Source: Gammaproteobacteria bacterium (GTDB lineage: Bacteria; Pseudomonadota; Gammaproteobacteria; UBA6429; Thiohalophilaceae). From it: 7,127 nt of DNA. The notes beneath the pieces were generated by a model, which saw only the letters and a list, made by a program, of their open reading frames with translations, searched no databases and was not told where the DNA came from. This document shows positions 1 to 6,557 of this stretch, in pieces; positions within the stretch are counted from its first letter, which is position 1, and each line of letters opens with the position of its first letter. The stretch lies in the NCBI GenBank assembly GCA_030593785.1, contig JAUVGM010000117.1, positions 1 through 7,127 on the forward strand, written 5' to 3'. The position numbers were made by a program, and so were the translations under genes.

Positions 1-1208
1 ATGAATCGCTGTTAGCCGTAGTTTTTGTTGATCTGGACCGATTTAAAAAAATAAATGACAGTCACGGTCGCATTATTGGAGATAATCTTTTAAAAGAAGT
101 TTCCAAACGATTGAAAGATACATTAAGGGATAGTGATACGATTGCTCGAAACGGTGGAGATGAATTCGTAATTCTTATTGAAAACATGAAAGATGCTGCA
201 GAACCATTTGTTGTCGCTAACAAGGTTATTGAAGTAATTAATAAAAAGTTTGAGATTGGTGGTCATGATATACATATAGGCTCGAGTGTAGGTATTTCAT
301 TATTTCCATTAGATGGTGATGAAGCTCTGGATTTAATTAAAATGTCAGATACTGCTATGTATGAAGCAAAGAAAATTGGTAACAATAATTTTCAATTTTA
401 TTCCAGTGTTATGTCTAATCAAATTAAAGACAGGCTAAAATTAGAAAATGCATTACGAGTAGCATTAGAAGATGATGAGTTTTTTATTGTCTATCAACCA
501 CAGGTTAATATCCTTACTCAGGAAACATCCGGTTTCGAGGCACTACTTAGATGGAACAGTGCTGAATTTGGCATGGTTTCACCATTTAAATTTATTCCAA
601 TTCTGGAAGAAACCGGACTAATTTATGATGTTGGTGAATGGATAATTTTAGAGGTTCTCAACTTTATTAAATCAGGAAAATCGAATAACACTAAGGTCTC
701 AATTAACTTATCGGCACTTCAATGCAGTGTTAGCAACTACAGTAACCAAATAAAACGATTCATTGATAACACAGGAGTTGATCCTTCTTTAGTAGAATTT
801 GAAATAACGGAAACTCTTTTGATTGGTGATTTCAGTCAAGCCGAAATGTTTCTAACAGACATAAGTAAACTAGGGTGTACAATTGCATTAGACGATTTTG
901 GAACTGGCTACACATCATTTGAATATTTAACCAAACTTCCAATAGACATAATCAAAATAGACCGTTCATTAATTACAGATATTCATAAGAAAAAGAATCT
1001 GCAAAATATTGTAAAAGCAATTGTCACCATGAGTGAAAGTTTAGGCATCGAAAACGTATTTGAAGGTGTTGAAACAGCGGATGAGTTAGAGATGGTTTCT
1101 CAGTTAAACGGTAAAGTTGTTCAGGGATATTATTTTAGTAAACCATTGGAAATAGAGCAAATTGATAGTTGGTTGAATACACCTAAAAAGTCTATTCAGA
1201 GTAACTAA
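1..1208 (+). CDS. GGDEF-EAL cyclic-di-GMP enzyme, 5' end missing
   Basis: The reading frame is open from base 3 to the TAA at 1206-1208, giving 401 visible residues; the true start and any N-terminal sensor domain lie before the window. A TTG at 111 falls inside the GGDEF domain and cannot be the start. Numbering from base 3, the GGDEF domain shows the metal-site FVDLD (D10), the signature GGDEF at 51-55, and an RxxD product-inhibition site (R42, D45) spaced five residues before it. The EAL domain follows at about 140-395: E179 of EALLRW, N235, E267, D297-D298 of DDFGTG, K318, E354 of EGVE and Q374 of QGYYFSKP. By family knowledge these bind two metals and c-di-GMP, so both synthesis (two GTP to c-di-GMP) and hydrolysis (to pGpG) look chemically possible. 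Which activity dominates cannot be read from sequence. The gene converges on the SulP gene. Confidence 0.95.
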   Translation, partial: ESLLAVVFVDLDRFKKINDSHGRIIGDNLLKEVSKRLKDTLRDSDTIARNGGDEFVILIENMKDAAEPFVVANKVIEVINKKFEIGGHDIHIGSSVGISLFPLDGDEALDLIKMSDTAMYEAKKIGNNNFQFYSSVMSNQIKDRLKLENALRVALEDDEFFIVYQPQVNILTQETSGFEALLRWNSAEFGMVSPFKFIPILEETGLIYDVGEWIILEVLNFIKSGKSNNTKVSINLSALQCSVSNYSNQIKRFIDNTGVDPSLVEFEITETLLIGDFSQAEMFLTDISKLGCTIALDDFGTGYTSFEYLTKLPIDIIKIDRSLITDIHKKKNLQNIVKAIVTMSESLGIENVFEGVETADELEMVSQLNGKVVQGYYFSKPLEIEQIDSWLNTPKKSIQSN

Positions 1209-1265
1209 TATCAAAGAAGCATCTGAATCACCGCGCACATTTAAGCGGCATAATATATATTATGT

Positions 1266-1290
1266 TAAATTGAGTTATTATCTCAATTTA
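1266..1290. terminator. possible bidirectional hairpin between convergent genes
   Basis: Perfect 9-base arms TAAATTGAG (1266-1274) and CTCAATTTA (1282-1290) enclose a 7-base loop. It lies 57 bases after the GGDEF-EAL stop and 42 bases beyond the SulP stop, where a shared terminator would be expected. The stem is AT-rich and neither strand has a run of more than three T after it, so it is a weak intrinsic terminator at best. A 16-base perfect palindrome, CATAATATATATTATG, sits just before it at 1249-1264. Confidence 0.3.
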
Positions 1291-1332
1291 CCTGTAAATG
1301 GCCTACTTATGGGGTTTTAAGGACTTTAAGAC

Positions 1333-3069
1333 TTAATCGCTGCGACATTCATTAAATACATGTGCATTACAGACATTACACTTCTCTTCATCAAGCTTCT
1401 TATAGATGCTCTTAATTGCATCTTTCTTAGAATCAAAAAAGTGCTTATTTCCAACTTTAGCGACAAAACAATTCTTACTGATATATTCATAGACGCTAGC
1501 TTTAAGCTCGGCAAAGTAAAGACCACCACCTAATTGTTTTAAACGATTAGCATCTGTAACAAGAGCCTCAGCGCCACTGAGATCAATAAAGTTAATCCCC
1601 GTCCCAATGATTAAAATGTGTTTTACATTTTCTTGTTCAATCAAGTGATGTAAGCGATTTTGAATGTGGTTTATCGAACCGAAATAAATCGACATATCAA
1701 TACGAATGATTTTTAACTGTGGACATTGATTGAGCGGTTTCTTGGTTATGTTGATGAGCTTTTTCTTACCTGTATTAATATTAACATCTGGGGCTAAAGT
1801 AACAATTTCAGGTGTTGATGTACGAGCAAGAAAAATAACCAGTGATAATAAAACACCAAGGTAGATCGCAAATTCTAATTCCAGGAATAAAGTAGCAAAA
1901 AAGGTCGTTAAAAGAATTGACGATTCAGACTTACTGTATTTTAAAATTTCCTTAATATGATGAGTATCTATCAGGTTGTAGGCAACAATTAAAATAACAC
2001 CGCCCATAGCTGCAACGGGTAAATACGCTGTTAATGGTGCTATTAACAACACAATGACCATTAATATAAGTGCAGCAAATATTGCTGATGCAGGTGTTTT
2101 TGCACCTGATGCATAGTTAATACCAGAACGCGTGAATGAACCTGAACCTGCATAACTTGAGAAAAAACTACCGGTTAAATTAGACAGGCCCTGCCCTATA
2201 AATTCCTGATTTGCATCAATACGTTGATTAGATTTTGTTGCAATGGCGCGACTAATAGAAACAGCTTCTATTAAACCTAAAAGTGCGACCGCAAAAGCTT
2301 CAGGTGCTAACATTTTTATAGAAGCAAAAGAAAAGTCAGGCAATGTTAATGGCGGTAAGTGTGCAGGTATTTCACCGACTAACTGAATATTTGCATCTGA
2401 GCCAGAAAATGAAAGAGCAACAAAACTTCCTACTACTAAGCCAATTAATAAATTAGGTATTTTTGGAAAAAACCGCTTAACCAGTAAAGCAGATATGAGT
2501 GTGGTAACTGCAACAATCAAAATATAAATATTGGTATTCCCTGCTTCACGTCCAAGTTCCAACCAGGTATGAAAAAATGATTCACCTCTTGTCACATGTA
2601 TACCAAGAACATTTTTCATTTGACTGGTCGCAATCAAAATAGCAGCACCGGCAGTAAAACCTATTACTACGGTATGTGATACAAAATTAACTAATGAACC
2701 TAAACGGGCTAAACCAAAAGCAAGTTGGTAGACGCCAGCAAGAAAAGTTAAGGTTAGTGCCAATGAAATAAATTCTGCTGAGCCGGGTTCAGCATGGTTA
2801 CTGATGGCTGCGAATACAACAATGGATATGGCCGTTGTTGGCCCGGATATGAGATGGCGAGATGAACCAAATAATGCTGCAATAATGGGCGTCACCATTG
2901 CGGTATACAAACCAAATTCCGGTGGTAATCCAGCAATTGTTGCAAACGCAACACCCTGAGGTAATACAATAACGGCACCCGTAAAACCGGCAATAAGGTC
3001 GGCTTTTAATGTATCTTTTGTTATTAATTTAAACCACTGCAAAAACGGAAAAATTGACTGTAATGTCAT
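1333..3069 (-). CDS. SulP (SLC26) family anion permease with STAS domain
   Basis: A 578-residue inner-membrane secondary transporter of the SulP family, which move sulfate, bicarbonate, dicarboxylates or related anions; the substrate cannot be assigned from sequence. The N-terminal membrane part (about 20-415) has the family landmarks: PQGVAFATIAGLPPEFGLY at 37-55, SGPTTAIS at 75-82, IEAVSISRA at 267-275 and GSFTRSGINYASGAKTP at 310-326. A STAS domain follows at about 449-556, with the loop NFIDLSGAEAL at 493-503; S498 is at the position phosphorylated in anti-sigma antagonists. The length is usual for SulP plus STAS. After STAS comes a short tail with C564, C567, H570 and C575. The ATG at 3069 is the only plausible start, because an in-frame TAA lies six codons upstream. 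The ribosome site is weak (AAGAG, 12 bases before ATG). No carbonic anhydrase or sulfur-assimilation gene is adjacent to hint at the substrate. Confidence 0.95.
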   Translation of the reverse strand: MTLQSIFPFLQWFKLITKDTLKADLIAGFTGAVIVLPQGVAFATIAGLPPEFGLYTAMVTPIIAALFGSSRHLISGPTTAISIVVFAAISNHAEPGSAEFISLALTLTFLAGVYQLAFGLARLGSLVNFVSHTVVIGFTAGAAILIATSQMKNVLGIHVTRGESFFHTWLELGREAGNTNIYILIVAVTTLISALLVKRFFPKIPNLLIGLVVGSFVALSFSGSDANIQLVGEIPAHLPPLTLPDFSFASIKMLAPEAFAVALLGLIEAVSISRAIATKSNQRIDANQEFIGQGLSNLTGSFFSSYAGSGSFTRSGINYASGAKTPASAIFAALILMVIVLLIAPLTAYLPVAAMGGVILIVAYNLIDTHHIKEILKYSKSESSILLTTFFATLFLELEFAIYLGVLLSLVIFLARTSTPEIVTLAPDVNINTGKKKLINITKKPLNQCPQLKIIRIDMSIYFGSINHIQNRLHHLIEQENVKHILIIGTGINFIDLSGAEALVTDANRLKQLGGGLYFAELKASVYEYISKNCFVAKVGNKHFFDSKKDAIKSIYKKLDEEKCNVCNAHVFNECRSD

Positions 3070-3221
3070 TATTGGTATGTACTCTTAAAAATTAAAGGCA
3101 ATGATCTGCTTTCGTTAGGTAATTAGTGGCCTATTCCTTATTCAATAGAATAAAAAACCATATATAACGATAAGTCTTAATTAAACACAGGATTGTAAAA
3201 AGGAGGCCTTACAAGACGCTC

Positions 3222-3250
3222 ATTATATCAGTTATTGCTAATATTCTCCA
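3222..3250 (-). promoter_or_regulatory. candidate sigma-70 promoter for the SulP gene
   Basis: Read on the minus strand, TGGAGA (3250-3245, four of six matches to TTGACA) is followed after 17 bases by a perfect TATAAT (3227-3222). Transcription would start near 3215 and leave a leader of about 145 bases before the SulP ATG. The leader would contain an imperfect hairpin with arms GTAAGG and CCTTTTTAC (about 3194-3211). This is motif matching in AT-rich DNA, so chance matches are possible. Confidence 0.35.
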
Positions 3251-3291
3251 GCGAGCCATTTTATCAATATATAAGGTATATTTAGATAATC

Positions 3292-3300
3292 TGGTATAAT
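3292..3300 (+). promoter_or_regulatory. extended -10 promoter for dbpA
   Basis: TGGTATAAT gives a perfect TATAAT at 3295-3300 preceded by TG at 3292-3293 in the extended -10 position. No good -35 hexamer lies 16-18 bases upstream, as expected for extended -10 promoters. The start point would be near 3306-3308, giving a leader of about 30 bases before the GTG start of dbpA. The match quality and position right before the gene make this the best promoter call in the window. Confidence 0.6.
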
Positions 3301-3336
3301 TCAGCACTCTTTAACCTTACAAGCAGACAAATTCAC

Positions 3337-4722
3337 GTGACTAAAACCGCCTTTTCCTCACTTCCACTGGCAGCTGAGCAGCTTTCTAATATCAAATCAC
3401 TCGGCTATGAACATATGACGCCGATTCAGGCGCAAGGGTTACCAGCCGTACTTGATGGCAAAGATTTACTGGCTCAGGCAAAAACAGGCAGTGGCAAAAC
3501 AGCCGCTTTTGCCATTGGTTTATTGCACAAGCTTGATGTAAAGAAGTATCAAACGCAGTCATTAGTGCTCTGCCCTACTCGTGAATTAGCGGATCAAGTC
3601 AGTAAAGAAATTAGACGTCTGGCTCGTGCAATTCCTAATACCAAGATTCTTACCTTATGTGGCGGCAAACCGATTGCCCCACAATTAACCTCTCTCGAAC
3701 ACAGTCCACATATTGTAGTAGGAACACCAGGACGAATACTTAAACATCTGGTAGACAAACATTCATTAAATCTGGATAACCTGGATATATTGGTATTAGA
3801 TGAAGCTGACCGCATGTTAGATATGGGCTTTTATGAAGATATCATGCAAATCATTAATAACACACCAAAGACACGACAAACTCTTTTATTCTCCGCAACC
3901 TACCCGGAGCAAATTAAAGATATAAGTGATGCCATTCAAAATGATCCTGTTGATATTCGTTTAGAAACATCGCACAACGAGAATAAAATAAAGCAGGTTT
4001 TTTATGAATTTGAAAAAGGTGAAAGAACACAAACATTAATTTCTTTACTTCATCATTACCATCCTCAATCAACCGTGGTTTTTTGTAACCGTAAACAACA
4101 AGCTAAAGAATTAGCTGAGGCATTATGGGCAGAAGGTTTTCATGCGCTTGCCTTGCATGGTGATCTTGAACAAAAAGATCGTGACCAGGTACTTGTTCAA
4201 TTCTCAAATAAAAGTAGTTCTATCCTTATTGCAACAGATGTTGCAGCGCGTGGAATAGATATAAAAGATCTGGAAGCTGTTATTAACTTCGAGATAACGC
4301 CTGATCCGGAAATCCATATTCATCGTATCGGACGTACGGGTCGTGCCGGGAATGAAGGTCTTGCTCTCACTTTGTTTATGGCCTCAGAGGCACACAGGGT
4401 TAACAGAATTGAAGAGTATCAAAATACAACCTTTAAAATTGAGAAAACATCTGGTCTTAAAAGGCGTGATAATTTTAAACTCAGCCCCCCAATGGTTACA
4501 TTATGTATTAATGGTGGACGAAAAAATAAAGTACGTGCAGGTGACATTTTAGGTGCCTTAACTGCGAAGACTGATTTACCTGGTAAGCAAATTGGTAAAA
4601 TTGATATTTTTGATACGATTTCTTATGTTGCAATTGAACGTCCTATTGCAAAGCAAGCGTTAAAGATTCTCTCTGAAGGAAAAATTAAAGGTCGTAAATT
4701 CAAAGTAAGAAAACTTAGCTAA
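3337..4722 (+). CDS. dbpA: ATP-dependent RNA helicase DbpA
   Basis: A 461-residue DEAD-box RNA helicase, close to the usual DbpA length of about 457. DbpA is targeted to hairpin 92 of 23S rRNA and acts in late 50S subunit assembly. All core motifs are present: the Q motif GYEHMTPIQ (23-31), Walker A AKTGSGKT (48-55), PTRELA (80-85), TPGR (130-133), DEAD (155-158), SAT (186-188), ATDVAARGID (299-308) and HRIGRTGRAG (329-338). The C-terminal part (386-460), with AGDILGALT, LPGKQIGKIDIFD and KGRKFKVR, is the DbpA RNA-binding domain and separates it from RhlE, RhlB, SrmB and CsdA. The GTG at 3337 is chosen because the following residues, TKTAFSSL, align with the usual DbpA N-terminus (MTAFSTL, from memory) and the next ATG lies inside the Q motif. 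The ribosome site is poor. It diverges from the SulP gene and converges on the kinase gene. Confidence 0.96.
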   Translation: MTKTAFSSLPLAAEQLSNIKSLGYEHMTPIQAQGLPAVLDGKDLLAQAKTGSGKTAAFAIGLLHKLDVKKYQTQSLVLCPTRELADQVSKEIRRLARAIPNTKILTLCGGKPIAPQLTSLEHSPHIVVGTPGRILKHLVDKHSLNLDNLDILVLDEADRMLDMGFYEDIMQIINNTPKTRQTLLFSATYPEQIKDISDAIQNDPVDIRLETSHNENKIKQVFYEFEKGERTQTLISLLHHYHPQSTVVFCNRKQQAKELAEALWAEGFHALALHGDLEQKDRDQVLVQFSNKSSSILIATDVAARGIDIKDLEAVINFEITPDPEIHIHRIGRTGRAGNEGLALTLFMASEAHRVNRIEEYQNTTFKIEKTSGLKRRDNFKLSPPMVTLCINGGRKNKVRAGDILGALTAKTDLPGKQIGKIDIFDTISYVAIERPIAKQALKILSEGKIKGRKFKVRKLS

Positions 4723-4749
4723 AGAAATAGTTAGTTAATGCTAAAGTTT
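4711..4749. terminator. possible shared hairpin across the dbpA/kinase 3' ends
   Basis: AAACTTAGC (4711-4719) pairs with GCTAAAGTTT (4740-4749) with one bulged base at 4743, enclosing a 20-base loop that can pair a little further. The stem includes the last codons of dbpA and the stop codon of the kinase gene, which are separated by only 18 bases. Read on the minus strand the stem runs straight into GTTTTCTT, so it is more credible as the kinase terminator; on the plus strand only three T follow. Confidence 0.4.
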
Positions 4750-6417
4750 GGGCAAATCAAAATAAAAAGTAGTACCTACATCTGTTCCCGATGTGAAAGC
4801 TATTTTTCCTCCATGCTTTTCAATGATTTCTTTTGTTATATTCAAACCTAAACCTGTTCCGCCTTTATTTCGTGTATCAGATGAATCATGTTGGGTAAAT
4901 CTATCAAAAATTGTAGAATAAAATTCTTTTGGAATTCCCTGCCCATGGTCAGTGACTGATATTCGTACTGACGAATCATCATTAGCTTTGACAGATATTT
5001 CAACAGTTCCTTTAGCGTGAGAAAATTTAGCCGCGTTTGAAAGTAAATTAGCCATTACTTGCATTAAACGATCTTTATTCCCATAAATATTTACATTCTG
5101 TTCAATAGGTTTAAGAATAAGGCTGACACCATATTGTTCAGCATAAGAAGAATTATCTTGTACAGACTGTTTTAAGAATGGAGTAAGCTCCATGTTCTTA
5201 AACTCCATCTCCAATTCGCCTGATTCTAATTTTTGAATATCAAGGATGTCGTTAATCAAAAGCAGTAACCGCTCTGTATTATTACAGGCAACTGAAATCA
5301 TCTCTTTAGCCTTATTAGGTATCTTTCCTAAAGCACCACCACTTAACAAACCAAGTGATCCTCTTATTGAAGTTAAAGGTGTTCGAAGTTCATGACTCAC
5401 TGTTGAGATAAATTCATTCTTCATCTTATCAACTCGTTTCCTCTCGGAGATATCACGGGCAAGAACAGATAAAAGAGACTCATCGCCAACATGAATAATA
5501 CCAAGACTCACTTCCACAGGAAAAGTTGAACCATCCTTACGAGTATGAATACCTTCTACCTGAATTGTTTCACCATCTTTTAAGCCTTTCCAGGTTAAGT
5601 TTGGATACTTACTGTCACTTTCTACTCCAATATCAGATACAGACATAGTAAGTAACTCATCTCTTGTATATCCAAGACTTTGGCATGCTTGATTATTTAC
5701 ATCTAAAAATTTTCCGTTTAAATCATATAAAAAGAATGCATCTGTTGCTGTATCCAATAAAATTTTGTAACGACGTTCACTCTTGTTTAATGACCTCTCT
5801 TGATCAATGTTTTCTATTCTCATACTAATATTTTGTGTGTTGCTGGTATGTGACTGTTTAGCAGATTGAACTAATACAACAAAATAAAGTGTTATCATGG
5901 TTCCCATAGCAAGGCTTAGTTCTGTGCCACTATAAAAAAAGCGAATCGCCAATGGTACTAAGGTAAATCCAAGAAAAACATATACAGCTAATTTAATGTA
6001 GGACAAACTCGTAATAGCTCCAGCAGCCATACCACCTAGAACAAAAGCAAGAAAAACCTGACGAGTAAGATCATCCGTTGGAAATAAAAAGATTGTAGAT
6101 GTTCCCCATATCATTGAAGCCACTATACTCCCCAGTAAAAATCGGTGAGTCCAAATCTGAGCTTCTTTTGGAGAGGGCGATGTTAATTTATAACGATATG
6201 TAAAGAAACTTCGAATAATACTGACTAATAATATTGATGTTAACCAGGTTAGTAATATCTTATGACTAATTACTGGCCATAGAACGATAGTAAGAATTGT
6301 CGAGTTAATAATTGTTGCAAAAATGGCCTTATTAACGGCAGCATAAACCTGCGAAGTTTGTTCCGCTAGAATGGTTAAATTATTCTGTTTCATATTACCA
6401 TTACCATAGAACTTCAC
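4741..6417 (-). CDS. membrane PAS sensor histidine kinase
   Basis: A 558-residue kinase. About six hydrophobic segments (roughly 31-51, 54-72, 92-112, 119-139, 142-163, 168-186) form a membrane sensor domain I cannot name. A PAS domain follows (about 214-325, ending ARDISERKR), then a HisKA dimerisation domain with the phospho-accepting H342 in FISTVSHELRTPLTSI. The ATPase domain has the N box NLLSNAAKFS (N461), G1 box DHGQGIP (490-496), F box IFDRF (503-507) and G2 box GGTGLGL (519-525). All catalytic boxes are intact, so it should autophosphorylate and pass phosphate to a separate response regulator. There is no receiver domain, and no regulator gene lies within this window. The signal is unknown. 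The longest reading starts at GTG 6417; an in-frame ATG at 6393, eight codons later, is equally plausible. Neither has a well-placed ribosome site (AAGG lies only one base before the GTG). Confidence 0.93.
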   Translation of the reverse strand: MKFYGNGNMKQNNLTILAEQTSQVYAAVNKAIFATIINSTILTIVLWPVISHKILLTWLTSILLVSIIRSFFTYRYKLTSPSPKEAQIWTHRFLLGSIVASMIWGTSTIFLFPTDDLTRQVFLAFVLGGMAAGAITSLSYIKLAVYVFLGFTLVPLAIRFFYSGTELSLAMGTMITLYFVVLVQSAKQSHTSNTQNISMRIENIDQERSLNKSERRYKILLDTATDAFFLYDLNGKFLDVNNQACQSLGYTRDELLTMSVSDIGVESDSKYPNLTWKGLKDGETIQVEGIHTRKDGSTFPVEVSLGIIHVGDESLLSVLARDISERKRVDKMKNEFISTVSHELRTPLTSIRGSLGLLSGGALGKIPNKAKEMISVACNNTERLLLLINDILDIQKLESGELEMEFKNMELTPFLKQSVQDNSSYAEQYGVSLILKPIEQNVNIYGNKDRLMQVMANLLSNAAKFSHAKGTVEISVKANDDSSVRISVTDHGQGIPKEFYSTIFDRFTQHDSSDTRNKGGTGLGLNITKEIIEKHGGKIAFTSGTDVGTTFYFDLPKL

Positions 6418-6557
6418 GCCTTAAATCATGCTATATGCAGTATATAGATTGAATATAATACATTATTTTAATGATTATATTCACATTTAATTATAGTTTG
6501 ATATAGAATAAATGTAGTATAAAAAATATCATAATCATTTTTCTAAGTGGGGAAAAA
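6418..6557. promoter_or_regulatory. AT-rich divergent promoter region, kinase and lemA
   Basis: This 140-base gap must hold the promoters of both flanking genes. It contains several inverted repeats: CTATAT-GCAGT-ATATAG (6431-6447), just before the kinase start; ATGATTAT (6471-6478) against ATAATCAT (6531-6538); and TGATAT (6499-6504) against ATATCA (6526-6531). For the kinase, TATAAT occurs on the minus strand at 6479-6474 and at 6495-6490, but neither has a convincing -35 partner. Such repeats arise easily by chance in DNA this rich in A and T. Confidence 0.4.
6480..6509 (+). promoter_or_regulatory. candidate sigma-70 promoter for lemA
   Basis: TTCACA (6480-6485, five of six matches to TTGACA) and TAGAAT (6504-6509, five of six to TATAAT) are 18 bases apart. 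Transcription would begin near 6516, about 40 bases before the lemA ATG. A second -10-like TATAAA at 6518-6523 has TTGATA upstream at 6498-6503, but that spacing of 14 bases is too short. Confidence 0.4.

Noticed and set aside
111..1208. TTG at 111 as the start of the GGDEF-EAL gene
   Set aside because: The frame stays open to base 3 and the upstream residues include the conserved FVDLD and KKIND parts of the GGDEF domain, so the gene begins before the window.
1326..1529. A 67-codon minus-strand reading frame overlapping the SulP 3' end
   Set aside because: It lies in another frame wholly within the well-supported SulP coding region apart from a few bases, and has no recognisable domain or ribosome site.
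1333..3069. Naming the SulP protein as a sulfate or bicarbonate transporter
   Set aside because: The family has several substrates and neither the sequence motifs I can see nor the neighbours decide between them.
3594..3815. A 73-codon antisense reading frame inside dbpA
   Set aside because: It is opposite conserved helicase motifs, with no family resemblance; a shadow of the real gene.
4343..4552. A 69-codon plus-strand reading frame inside dbpA
   Set aside because: It is the out-of-frame reading of the DbpA C-terminal region, whose own frame is clearly conserved.
4741..6417. A hybrid kinase with receiver domain
   Set aside because: The protein ends directly after the ATPase domain (FYFDLPKL); there is no Asp-containing receiver.
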